Below, in pieces: positions 25,115 through 33,188 of a DNA stretch of 64,000 nucleotides. Location of the stretch: contig NZ_OW711693.1 in assembly GCF_940670685.1 (NCBI RefSeq), positions 1,984,001 to 2,048,000 of the forward strand, written 5' to 3'. This stretch comes from Anaeropeptidivorans aminofermentans. GTDB taxonomy: Bacteria; Bacillota; Clostridia; Lachnospirales; UBA5962. The position numbers and the translations under genes were made by a program. Under the pieces are notes generated by a model that was given only the letters and a program-made list of their open reading frames with translations, was not told the origin of the DNA and searched no databases. Positions within the stretch are counted from its first letter, which is position 1; every line of letters begins with the position of its first letter.

Positions 25115-25166
25115 TAAGCCCCTTATAGGGGCGGATTCTTCAAACCACCCGCTATGCGGGTGGTAC
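25115..25166. mobile_element. Right-end remnant of an IS200/IS605-type element
   Basis: Hairpins AAGCCCC/GGGGC (25116-25132) and ACCACCCGC/GCGGGTGGT (25144-25164) match the pattern of the IS200 right ends at 3222-3268 and 49972-49991. No transposase remains. Confidence 0.5.
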
Positions 25167-25167
25167 T

Positions 25168-25427
25168 GATTTTACCACCAACTTCTTCAATCAAGTCATT
25201 CAAAGGCTTATTCAAATCACTATTTACTGCTTTCTTAATTTCTGCCCAGCTCATGAAACCACTTCCTCTTTTATACTTCCATCTGCTTCAAACATGGTGT
25301 TTACTGTACTCTGGCTTTTAACGGTTTTCCCGTCATCTTGATATACCGTGACTGTCACAGAAATACTTCCGCCTTCATTAAAAATCGTTATGTTCCCGTT
25401 TTCCAGAAACTCCGTTATTTTATCAAC
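25168..25427 (-). pseudogene. Two small phage tail-region genes, remnants
   Basis: On the minus strand, VDKITEFLENGNITIFNEGG..VKSQSTVNTMFEADGS stops at TGA 25251-25253. That stop overlaps ATG 25254 of a second frame (MSWAEIKKAVNSDLNKPLN..), which runs into the IS remnant at 25166 and is cut off. Such pairs of small overlapping genes occur near tail-fibre genes of Firmicutes siphophages; this assignment is by resemblance. Confidence 0.45.
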
Positions 25428-25810
25428 CTAACTTAAAGCTACCAAATTATCAAAATCATAAGCTTGAAGCATTGCAATATCCGTCTTATCAGAACCAAAC
25501 CAGTAATCAAAGTATCTTTCCTGCTATTAAGCTCTGTCTCAAATTCTTCCTCCTGTGCCTGAAGTTGGTTTTCAAAGCTTGCTTCGTAGAAATCCATCTT
25601 TTCAAAGAATTTATCTGTGAAATCCCGAAACATACCCTCCGTCTCTGCCGTTATAAAGAAATTCAGCAGCCCATATACAGAAGAGTTAAGTCTTTTGTCC
25701 ATTATGTCTGCCGGCCTTATGTCCGTGGCTCCGGCTGAAAGCCCTACCTGTACAAGGGATACGTAGATATTATTATTTCTTGTGAGCTGTGGGGCTGTAG
25801 GGCTTAAGGA
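25428..25810 (-). pseudogene. Phage tail protein remnant, frameshifted
   Basis: The frame NNNIYVSLVQVGLSAG..DIRPADIMDKRLNSSVYGLLNFF..FENQLQAQEEEFETELN shifts near 25510 and continues as ERYFDYWFGSDKTDIAMLQAYDF..LVALS before a stop. One lost or gained base explains it. It resembles siphophage tail/baseplate proteins in composition and position. The bases from 25811 to 25984 contain no clear gene. Confidence 0.5.
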
Positions 25811-25984
25811 GGGGGGTTCCGGTTATCACGGCAGGCATAACCTTTCTCACGGCTCATCTGAAGTGAACTAGTCTTTGATTTGATAAACATTTAATTCAGG
25901 AAACAACCTACGCGTAGTTTGTCCATAAACTATAGTATGCTACTAAGAATGTCTGCATAAATTTACACCTGATGGAGGTGAAAA

Positions 25985-26539
25985 ATGAGTAATTGTAACA
26001 ATAACTGCCAGAAATATTGTTGCCGCTGTAATCAATCTCCGTGCTGCTGCCCCGGCCCTAAAGGCGCTAGGGGTCCTATCGGTCCCGTTGGTCCCAGAGG
26101 CGATACAGGTCCTGCAAACGGTCTCAATGCCTATGGAGGTGCATTTTATTCTAATGTAGATACAATACTACATCTTCCTGATCATAACGATAAGCCCCTG
26201 CCTCTCAACAGTGCCATGACTGCAGCGTTAAATGTAGTAAATAGCCCCGTGGACAGCCTTACAGTTAAGGTTGCTGGGGATTATGAGATTTACTATTATT
26301 TTTCAGCTACAATAGATGTAACCGCTTTTGTTAACTTCTCAGTAACAGTAAACGGCAGTCCTCTTTCAAGTACATTCCAAGTTTTACTTCCTGAAAAAAA
26401 TCTTATTACAGGCACTGTCATTGTTTCTTTAAATGCAAATGATGTTATCAGCACTAATATATTTGGATTTACATTTATTAATATAAAGTTGTCTCCATAT
26501 GTCAGTACAATATTAACAGTAAAAAAGTTGAACGCATAA
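25985..26539 (+). CDS. Collagen-like spore-surface (BclA/exosporium-type) protein
   Basis: The product has 184 residues. A Cys-rich head (CNNNCQKYCCRCNQSPCCC) leads into seven Gly-X-Y triplets (GPKGARGPIGPVGPRGDTGPA), then a 130-residue beta-rich C-terminal domain like the BclA/C1q-type heads (AGDYEIYYYFSATID, VNFSVTVNGSPL, VSLNANDVISTNIFG). Proteins of this layout coat spores in Bacillus and Clostridia. TGATGGAGGTG gives a strong ribosome site. Its reading frame is intact although the genes around it are decayed, which suggests selection. A terminator follows. Confidence 0.8.
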   Translation: MSNCNNNCQKYCCRCNQSPCCCPGPKGARGPIGPVGPRGDTGPANGLNAYGGAFYSNVDTILHLPDHNDKPLPLNSAMTAALNVVNSPVDSLTVKVAGDYEIYYYFSATIDVTAFVNFSVTVNGSPLSSTFQVLLPEKNLITGTVIVSLNANDVISTNIFGFTFINIKLSPYVSTILTVKKLNA

Positions 26540-26547
26540 CATAGTTT

Positions 26548-26606
26548 AAGGAATAGCCCCTAATTTATCTACCATAAGGAATAGATAGAGGAACTATTCC
26601 TTTTAT
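26548..26606 (+). terminator. Terminator behind the collagen-like gene
   Basis: AAGGAATAG pairs with CTATTCCTT, with an inner CTATC/GATAG stem and a T tract. Confidence 0.75.
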
Positions 26607-26639
26607 ATGTTCTGCATTACCGTCTTTAGAAATACCTTA

Positions 26640-27580
26640 CTGCTTTCTCTAAAGCCTTTTTACTTTCTCTTGCCACTTTAGCAGGGCTTGCCGTAGGCGT
26701 GCTTACGCTTTTGTAAAGCTGTACATTATTATTAGTAGTATATGTTTGCAATTTGTGCGCCTGCTACAGATGGGAATAACTATCGGTGGAAGACATTATA
26801 TCGGCTATCATCTCATTAAAAGCATTTCGCCCTGCCGCTGCACCTGCAAACTCGGATACATGCTCTTTAAGCTTATCCTATTATATTTGTAGTACTTTAA
26901 TTCATCAACTTTCCGATTTCAGTGTTATTAGTTGTCGTATCATCTTTTTTCTGCTTCAGGAAAGCGGCATACTCCTTTTTTACGTCGCTAAAGTTTGCTT
27001 AAGGTCGTCAATGGATTTTTTATTATTTTTCTTTAAAGTGCTTAATTCTTCCTCTGGTTTTTTGGTGTAGCCTTAAGAGCTTCCTTGTGCATAGCAATTG
27101 TCACAGCTCTTTTTTCCTGCAAAGCCTCTTTTTGCTGGGAAAGATGTTTTTAGCTAAGTCTATTTTTTCTCTTTAGCTTTCCTTCTCGTATTCGAGAGAT
27201 TCTTTACACTTTTCGTTTTCCGTAGTGAGATTGTCGATTCCCTTTTGCATCTCATATTTATTGCTGTCGTCGGTTTCAAATTTCAAGATCTCTTTCAAAC
27301 GATTTATTTTGTCTTGATAATCTTCGCCAGCTTCTTAACGCTCTTCAGCTTTCAAAAGGGCGCTATGGTCTTTATTTTATCCTCATAGACAGCGATTTCA
27401 GCATTTGCCGCAGCTTCTGTCGCCTTTATTTCTTCGTCATAGCGTTTTTTGACCTCATCAATCAGGCCTTTGATGCGCTCTTTTTCGGCAGAAATGACTT
27501 CTTTGATTTTCTCTTTCTGAAGAGCAATAATTCGTTTCACTTTATCCTTTGACGCCGCAGAGCCTTTAGCCTAATAAATT
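26640..27580 (-). pseudogene. Phage tail tape-measure-like gene, heavily decayed
   Basis: On the minus strand, fragments in changing frames give coiled-coil sequence: VKRIIALQKEKIKEVISAEK..KRYDEEIKATEAAANAEIAVYEDK (27352-27540), then INRLKEILKFETDDSNKYEMQ..IDNLTTENEKCKESLEYEKE. Further stops and shifts follow down to about 26640. The length, heptad pattern and neighbours suit a tape-measure protein. It is clearly non-functional. Confidence 0.5.
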
Positions 27581-27822
27581 TGGAGTAATTCCCATATCTT
27601 TTAACATCTTATTAATTTCATCCTTCGTAATTACGCTTCCTCCCAATTCGAAATATCTTTATTATTAACTTTTACTTATTTTTCCTGTTTTGAATAAATT
27701 GGTAATTTTCTAAAGTTGCAATAAAGCTGTCCACAAACTGTAACCCTCTCTTATTTTCTCAATATACTATTAAAAGAAGCATAATGCTTCATCTAAAATA
27801 ATAGAGGAAGTGAAAAGAGAAT

Positions 27823-28212
27823 ATGGTATATAAAAACATTGAAAATACAGTATCCTTTACAAGCGCCGCCGGCGTATACTTAGGAAACGATGAAGTGTTG
27901 GTTGCATTGGAATCCACTGAATATACATTTGAAAAAACAGCAGATCCAGAAATATGGTCGGGAGAAGGTCAGCTTTCTTATACAATTACTCTTACAAACG
28001 TCTCAGGAGATGATTTAACAGATATTACTGTTACCGATGTTCTGCCTAGTGACGTTACATTTCTCCCTGCGACTGTTGAAATTAATGGAGCAACTAGCAC
28101 TAATTTTGACGATTCCGGTTTACCGACCGTTGAATTTGGTACAGTAACTCCGTTAAGCGTAACAAGCTTAGAGCCACTCGTAATTACCTTTCAAGTTGAA
28201 AAAACCCCATAA
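27823..28212 (+). CDS. DUF11-type surface repeat protein
   Basis: The product has 129 residues. Residues 45-125 match one DUF11-type repeat (YTITLTNVSGDDLTDITVTDVLPSDVTFLPATVEING), an immunoglobulin-like fold normally found in tandem in surface proteins. No signal peptide or sorting motif is present, which would suit a spore-coat or mother-cell product. AGGAAGTGAAAAG precedes the ATG. Its end overlaps the next frame by 17 bases. Confidence 0.6.
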   Translation: MVYKNIENTVSFTSAAGVYLGNDEVLVALESTEYTFEKTADPEIWSGEGQLSYTITLTNVSGDDLTDITVTDVLPSDVTFLPATVEINGATSTNFDDSGLPTVEFGTVTPLSVTSLEPLVITFQVEKTP

Positions 28213-28618
28213 TAATTGGGAAGTACTTTTGAACAAAGCCTATGCATGGAGTACAGAAAAGGGAATGTTTTTTTCTAACACATCTGTTGTTTACCGCAAG
28301 CGTTATCCAAAACCTCCGCCTGTACCGAAAAAACCGTTCTATTTTATTCGTGTGCGGATAGATTGTAATTGCCGGTGGCATTACTATCTTTGCTGTGTAT
28401 GCCCAAAGACCCGCAAAAAGATTTGCTGGGAATATGACCATACCAAGTACATGAAGAAAATTTACTGCAATTGCTGTTATCACCCCATGATTTATGAAAT
28501 CAGAACTTGTCGCGACCGTGACGGGATGTATTATGCCTGTCTCTTTGCTGTTTGCCCAAACTGTAGAAACGAAAAACTTATTCAAACCTACTTCATTGAA
28601 ATGAGACAATGGAAATAA
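28196..28618 (+). CDS. Cys-rich protein of unknown function
   Basis: The frame gives up to 140 residues, with about 14 Cys in its last 90 (CNCRWHYYLCCVCPKTRKKICW, YCNCCYHPM, CRDRDG, CPNC), compatible with zinc-ribbon-like knuckles or disulfide cross-linking as in coat proteins. The start is unsure: TTG 28196 overlaps the previous gene and has no clear ribosome site, so coupling is possible. The PKPPPVPKKP stretch is a proline linker. It pairs with the DUF11-type gene and has a terminator behind it. Confidence 0.5.
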   Translation: MKKPHNNWEVLLNKAYAWSTEKGMFFSNTSVVYRKRYPKPPPVPKKPFYFIRVRIDCNCRWHYYLCCVCPKTRKKICWEYDHTKYMKKIYCNCCYHPMIYEIRTCRDRDGMYYACLFAVCPNCRNEKLIQTYFIEMRQWK

Positions 28619-28622
28619 GCTG

Positions 28623-28645
28623 GGAAGCCGTATATCACGGCTTCC
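28623..28645 (+). terminator. Terminator behind the Cys-rich gene
   Basis: GGAAGCCGT and ACGGCTTCC pair perfectly around ATATC, followed by TTCTTTATTT. Confidence 0.8.
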
Positions 28646-28689
28646 TTCTTTATTTAGGTGTTATAAAAATAAAATTAAGTTATCTCGTT

Positions 28690-29276
28690 CAGCTTTAATT
28701 TTTTCTTTCATAGCCGATCTCCTTTATCTCAATAATTACCCTAAGATTTTTAGAATCTATATCAGAAATATCTGTAAAACCAACGACGTCGTGCCAGCCA
28801 TCATTTTTTTACTTACCAGAAGTAACAAGGGCATCCTGAATAAATTTTTTAACAAAGTCTATGCTATCCTTATTCCTTTATGATTAGGCTCTATCCATGG
28901 GTAAATTTATGTGCAGGTAATTTGATTTTGCCTTTAAACTGATTTTTAGCCGGCGTAATTATACTGCCTCAGTATATTTTTTAAGCTTATTGCCTATCAT
29001 ATCTGCTGCCCCTATTTTTGTATGTATATTCATTCAGCCCCGGCAAAGAACCGAGAATCCTTAATGTATGGGCCATGCTTATTCCTTTTCTGCCACTTCT
29101 TTAATCAAAAATGCTATCTTATCTAAGTCATCTAAATAAAATACCCCGTTAAATCCACTGGCGTATAGATGCCTGTTTAAAACGCCTCTACATATATCCT
29201 CGCTTGCAAAGTTAAGCCTTTTAATCTTTTCAGAGTTAATTATAAATATCTCTTGGCCCTCCTTGATGTTGGGCAA
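28690..29276 (-). pseudogene. Decayed phage-region genes
   Basis: The clearest piece is 29079-29276 (from TTG 29276, IKEGQEIFIINSEKIKRLNFASEDICRGVLN..FYLDDLDKIAFLIKEVAEKE). The same frame stays open further upstream, so its true start is lost. Downstream to 28690 only short broken frames are seen. It lies in the same orientation as the other tail remnants. Confidence 0.35.
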
Positions 29277-29443
29277 AAGAATAAGTCGCCAGCCCTTCCA
29301 GCTGGTCAGCCCCTATCCCAGGTTTACTTGTCCATCAAAACCTGTCTTACAAAAGTACTTTTATCTATCGGGTCCATGACAACTCCTTTCTCCAGGCTTG
29401 TCCATAATATAAGGCCACATTTAATTTATGGCCTGCTGGATAT

Positions 29444-29767
29444 TTATAATGTGCTTCGGGCCTCCTGTGAGCGCCGGAGCATATCCAAGTTAGAGACTAT
29501 ATATTCTTCGATTTTTTTAAGGTCATCGGGATTAGTGGTTTCTTTTTGCCATTTATATAAGCATTTAAGCTGTGCGTTGACAACTTCATCAAACCTATCA
29601 GTGCCAATGATAGCTACGCCCATCTGTTCGGCAATAATATCAAGCTTTTCTTTGCTGAAATGAATCTTTTCGGGATATTCTTGCTCTCCAGTGACGTTTT
29701 CAAGGGTTTCTCTATTCACACCGCAGAATTTAACTTTAATATCTAACTTGCCACATTTTACAATCAC
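29444..29767 (-). CDS. Small phage-type protein (possibly tail-assembly region), unrecognised
   Basis: The product has 107 residues from GTG 29767, preceded by GAAAGGTGGTGAGG. It is acidic and helical, with EKLDIIAEQMGVAIIGTDRFDEVVNAQLKCL. The frame looks intact. Position beside tail remnants suggests a tail-assembly protein, but I do not recognise the family. Confidence 0.4.
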   Translation of the reverse strand: MIVKCGKLDIKVKFCGVNRETLENVTGEQEYPEKIHFSKEKLDIIAEQMGVAIIGTDRFDEVVNAQLKCLYKWQKETTNPDDLKKIEEYIVSNLDMLRRSQEARSTL

Positions 29768-30143
29768 GGCCTCACCACCTTTCCAATTATTATATGTTTA
29801 TCAAAATATGTCCTATTACGTTTAAAGTTGTCACCGCTTGGTTTCTTGGCCTTTTGGCCCTGTTGTTTGAGTGCGAGAACATTCAGCTATTGAAAATGGC
29901 GAAATAGATCTATTTGATCTTAACAGTGAATCATATTGTAAGAAGTTCCATATAGCCTAAAATAATAAAAAAATTGAGTTTATATCCTTAACTCTTAAAT
30001 ATGAAGGCATAGTTGTAAATGAAGATGATAATTTAAGAACGGTCGGCAGAGTAATGTTATGAATTATATAAACCTTCCCTCTTTTCTTCTGAGGTCATAA
30101 ATTAAAATACCTTTGCGTAGAGCGCAGGCTCTGAGAAGCAACT

Positions 30144-30175
30144 GTCGTCTCTCTAAGAGGGACGTGGATTGAAAT
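30144..30175 (+). CRISPR. Single CRISPR-like repeat resembling type I-C, no array
   Basis: This 32-base unit begins GTCGTCTCTCTAAGAGGG and ends ACGTGGATTGAAAT. The inner palindrome CGTCTCTCT/AAGAGGGACG and the 3' tail GTGGATTGAAAT are hallmarks of type I-C repeats. No second copy follows within 150 bases and no cas gene is in the window. A GC-richer stretch (GCGTAGAGCGCAGGCTCTGAG, about 30116-30136) precedes it. From 29768 to 30143 I see no gene. Confidence 0.55.
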
Positions 30176-30318
30176 TCGCTTTTTTATTGCCCAAAAGCTA
30201 TTATGCCTGACGCCCATCTGAGAAAGATAAATCGAAACAAAAAAATAATTAAACTAACAATCATAAAAGAATATAAAAACCTAGCCGGAATAAATATATA
30301 AGGGGGTGATTAAGACAG

Positions 30319-31704
30319 ATGATAGACTGCGCCTTATATGTACGTAACAGCACCGATAAGCAAGAGCACTCCGCAGAAAATCAAAAAGAGGTATTAACGG
30401 AGTATGCTAAAAAGAATAAATATAATATTGTAAAAACCTATGCCGACGAAGGCATTTCCGGCACAAGGGCAGAAAAACGGCCTAATTTTATGCAGATGAT
30501 TGAGGATAGCGCTTCCGGCTTATTTAGTGCTGTGTTGATTTTTGACAGCAGCCGTTTTGCTAGAAATCTGCAAGAAAGCCTTGTATATAAATCCATTTTA
30601 AAAAATAACAATGTAAAATTAGTTTCTATTACAGAACCAAATCTTGATGATGAATCTGCCCTGCTCACCGACGCCCTTCTTGGAGCCATGAATGAAATGT
30701 TTTCTATTAAGCTTTCAAAAAACGTAATCAGGGGTATGGAATATATGGCCCAAAACGGGGAATTTCCTGTTCCGCCGCCATATGGATATGTAAAAATAAA
30801 TGGTGTAATGACCGTTGTCGAAAAGGAAGCAAAGCTTGTTAGAAAGATTTATGAAATGTACCTTGAAAGGCCCGTATATCATGCTGTCACCGTTGCTATT
30901 AATGAGGAAGGATATACCACTCGTAAAGGGTATAAATGGGCTTCAAGAGATATAAAACGTATTGTAACGAATCCTGCTTACATCGGCTATATCCGATATA
31001 GGGGCAAAGATTATAAAGGTACGCATGAGCCTATTATTACAGAGGAGTTGTATGACAAAGTGCAGAAGATAATAAAAAATATGCCAAAAAGGCAAATGCG
31101 CCCGGCAAACACAGTAAAACACTGGCTGTCTGGGCTGCTTAAGTGCAGTAAATGCGGGGCTACCCTCGTTTGCATAACGCCTAAAAAAGGCGGCCCCTTT
31201 TTCCGTTGTCATTCTCAGGCCGTCGGTAAATGCGATGTTTCAAACTTTACCCCTGTACATATGGCCGAACGAATAATCATTTCAGCTCTTCAAGAATTAT
31301 CTGCGTCCAGTAACATCAATATGGAGTATTTAAACTACACCCTAAAGGCGGCCAATGCAGATAAGAAAACGTCCCTTGAAGAAGCTCTTAAAAAACTGGA
31401 AGCAAGACTTGAACGCCATAAAGAAGCCTACGCCCTCGGCGTGGACACCATAGAAGAATATAAGGCAAATAAAGAAATATGCGATAAAGACATACAGACT
31501 GTAAAATTAAATTTAGCATCCCTTAAGATTGATGACATTGAGGGAAAGCTTGCTGCATTACAAAAAAATTCCGCTGAATTTTTACAAAGCTTAAAAAATG
31601 ACGGATTATCCATAGAGGCTAAAAACATAGCCGCAAAAGCAATTATAAGCAAAATCGAAATAGACCGGAAAACCAATGAATTTAGGATTTTTTATTTTTT
31701 ATAA
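30319..31704 (+). CDS. Large serine recombinase (site-specific integrase/excisionase)
   Basis: The product has 461 residues. Domains in order are: the resolvase catalytic domain (residues 1-150; nucleophile Ser11 in YVRNSTDKQ, then EGISGTRAEKRPNFMQM and FDSSRFARN), the Recombinase domain (about 160-265; PPPYGYVKING, NEEGYTTRKGYKWASRDIKRIVTNPAYIGYI), a zinc ribbon (CSKCG .. FFRCHSQAVGKCD) and a coiled coil (about 345-440). GGGGGTGA precedes the ATG. Its stop lies 25 bases from the junction core, the usual place for the enzyme acting on that site. All catalytic residues that I can check are present. Confidence 0.96.
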   Translation: MIDCALYVRNSTDKQEHSAENQKEVLTEYAKKNKYNIVKTYADEGISGTRAEKRPNFMQMIEDSASGLFSAVLIFDSSRFARNLQESLVYKSILKNNNVKLVSITEPNLDDESALLTDALLGAMNEMFSIKLSKNVIRGMEYMAQNGEFPVPPPYGYVKINGVMTVVEKEAKLVRKIYEMYLERPVYHAVTVAINEEGYTTRKGYKWASRDIKRIVTNPAYIGYIRYRGKDYKGTHEPIITEELYDKVQKIIKNMPKRQMRPANTVKHWLSGLLKCSKCGATLVCITPKKGGPFFRCHSQAVGKCDVSNFTPVHMAERIIISALQELSASSNINMEYLNYTLKAANADKKTSLEEALKKLEARLERHKEAYALGVDTIEEYKANKEICDKDIQTVKLNLASLKIDDIEGKLAALQKNSAEFLQSLKNDGLSIEAKNIAAKAIISKIEIDRKTNEFRIFYFL

Positions 31705-32636
31705 ATATACTTACCTTTCCAGCATTCCGGAAATCCCGGATGGGGATGGGTCCTCAGCCTTTCTAGGGCTTTAAGTCTTTCCGGGGCATCAAGATATATT
31801 ATATTTTTTTCTATTGTAATATCGCAGCCGGCTTCAATAAGCTTCGAGGTAATTGGGTAAAGATGTTGGGGAACAACGTTATTAAGGAGTATATTGCCCT
31901 TTGTTATTGCCGCTGCTACGAGATAGGTTCCGGCTACAATCCTGTCAGGCATTACAGTATATTCAACCTCATGAAGGTTTTTAACACCCTTGATTATAAT
32001 ATTATCCGTTCCCGCTCCGCTGATATTTGCCCCCATTGCATTTAAGAAGTTTTGCATATCGGCTATTTCAGGCTCTTTGGCGGCATTGCCTATAATAGTC
32101 GTTCCTTCTGCCAAGGCTGCCGTAAGCATAATATTTTCAGTCGCCCCTACACTTGGAAAATCAAGGTCTATACGCGCACCTTTTAACTTCGTAGCTTTAC
32201 ATACGATAAAGCCGTTTTCTTCTATGATTTCCGCTCCAAGCTGACGTATTCCCTTTAAATGCAGGTCAATGGGTCTCGCTCCAAGCTCGCACCCTCCCGG
32301 ATAAGAAATTCTAACGTTTTTGAACCTGCCAAGAATTCCTCCTAAAAATATTATGGAAGATCTCATTTCTCTTACAGGTTCTACAGGTACTTCCCAGTTT
32401 CCTGCATTTCTTGAATCAACAATAATCGTGTTTTTGTCTACTTTTACTTCGCAGCCTATAGCTTTTAAAATATTAATTGCCACATAAGTATCTGATATTC
32501 TCGGGCAATTGTGTATCACACTAATATTCCCGTTAAGTACTGCTGCTGCCAAAATCGGCAAAATAGCATTTTTCCCCCCGGCAATACTTATTTCTCCGCT
32601 GATTTTATTGCCGCCATAAATATGGTACTCACCCAA
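31692..32636 (-). pseudogene. murA: murA 5' part, truncated by the intervening element
   Basis: The family enzyme, UDP-N-acetylglucosamine 1-carboxyvinyltransferase, starts peptidoglycan precursor synthesis. The start is TTG 32636 behind GGAGGT. The N-terminal GGNKISGEISIAGGKNA, catalytic Cys116 in PGGCELGARPIDLH and the rest run normally to THPHPGFP (residue 303). Then 11 foreign residues from the element lead to a stop. The lost part holds the catalytic Asp, so this 314-residue product should be inactive. Excision at the core would restore about 427 residues, matching the family length. Whether another murA copy exists elsewhere cannot be seen here. Confidence 0.94.
31711..31745 (+). other. 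Attachment-site junction, murA 5' side (attL-like)
   Basis: Element arm TTACCTTT (31711-31718), 10 bases, core GGAAATCC (31729-31736), then murA. The mirrored arm with the same 10-base spacing is at the other junction. Confidence 0.85.
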
Positions 32637-32738
32637 AATTGCCACCTCCAAATAAAGCATGCTTATATTAATAAATAAGCTAAATAAAAGCGGCATCTTA
32701 ACCCCCTCATGTTAATATGCCTCTCCTTCACCATGTTT

Positions 32739-32770
32739 TATATTATGCTGTAATTATTTGAACTGTGACA
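32739..32770 (-). promoter_or_regulatory. Possible mother-cell sigma-factor promoter of murA (weak)
   Basis: On the minus strand CATAATATA (32739-32747) fits the SigK-type -10 pattern CATAnnnTA. CAC at 32765-32767 could serve as the -35 AC, 17 bases away. It lies about 100 bases before the murA start. Short AT-rich matches arise by chance, so this is only a lead. Confidence 0.2.
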
Positions 32771-33023
32771 GTAATAAACAACTTGTCTCACATCATATAT
32801 ATAGATTAGGATTGTATTTGAACACTTTTTTAGGTTTGCCTCCAAATATCCAATTATTTTCAAAAAAATCCCGCGCTAATCCTGTTCTAAAGGCCTCTGT
32901 AAGCCCACCTCCAAATAAAATTTACATAAAAGCAATACCATTTGATTTCCCTCATAGGCTTTGCCTAAATCAAAGGAGAATATTGTTTTTATTGGCAAGA
33001 AAAGCCTTTAGAGCATTGGATAC

Positions 33024-33053
33024 GCCCCTGCCTTTTAAGACAGGGGCTTTTTA
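33024..33053. terminator. Hairpin terminator in the murA-chemoreceptor gap
   Basis: GCCCCTG pairs with CAGGGGC around CCTTTTAAGA, followed by a T tract. It reads on the plus strand. The rest of 32700-33188 has no supported gene. Confidence 0.65.
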
Positions 33054-33188
33054 TGTGTTTCTTATGAATTCAAAAACCTCCAACAATTTTATAAATGGCT
33101 TTTAATATAATGACTATTAAGGGAACGTTCATCCGAAAACACTTTTTCAGGTGAACTAAGTATATATAATATTTTCTGGAGGTTTGTT

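Larger units (their letters stand above)
21397..31736 (+). mobile_element. Intervening element in murA with a large serine recombinase (about 10.3 kb)
   Basis: It spans core to core, 10,332 bp. It carries, in order: a CAAX protease gene, a broken GNAT gene, a membrane-anchored small protein, an HTH protein, decayed phage tail genes on the minus strand, a collagen-like gene, a DUF11-type gene, a Cys-rich gene, one CRISPR-like repeat and the serine recombinase beside the other junction. No terminase, capsid, portal or replication gene is visible, so it cannot be a functional phage. The intact recombinase and clean junctions suggest it can still excise. Confidence 0.88.

Noticed and set aside
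30144-30300. A CRISPR array
   Set aside because: Only one repeat-like unit is present. The following 150 bases contain no second copy and no cas genes are in the window.
32758-33105. A 115-codon plus-strand ORF between murA and the chemoreceptor gene
   Set aside because: It has no ribosome site and odd composition, and it runs through a terminator hairpin at 33024-33053.
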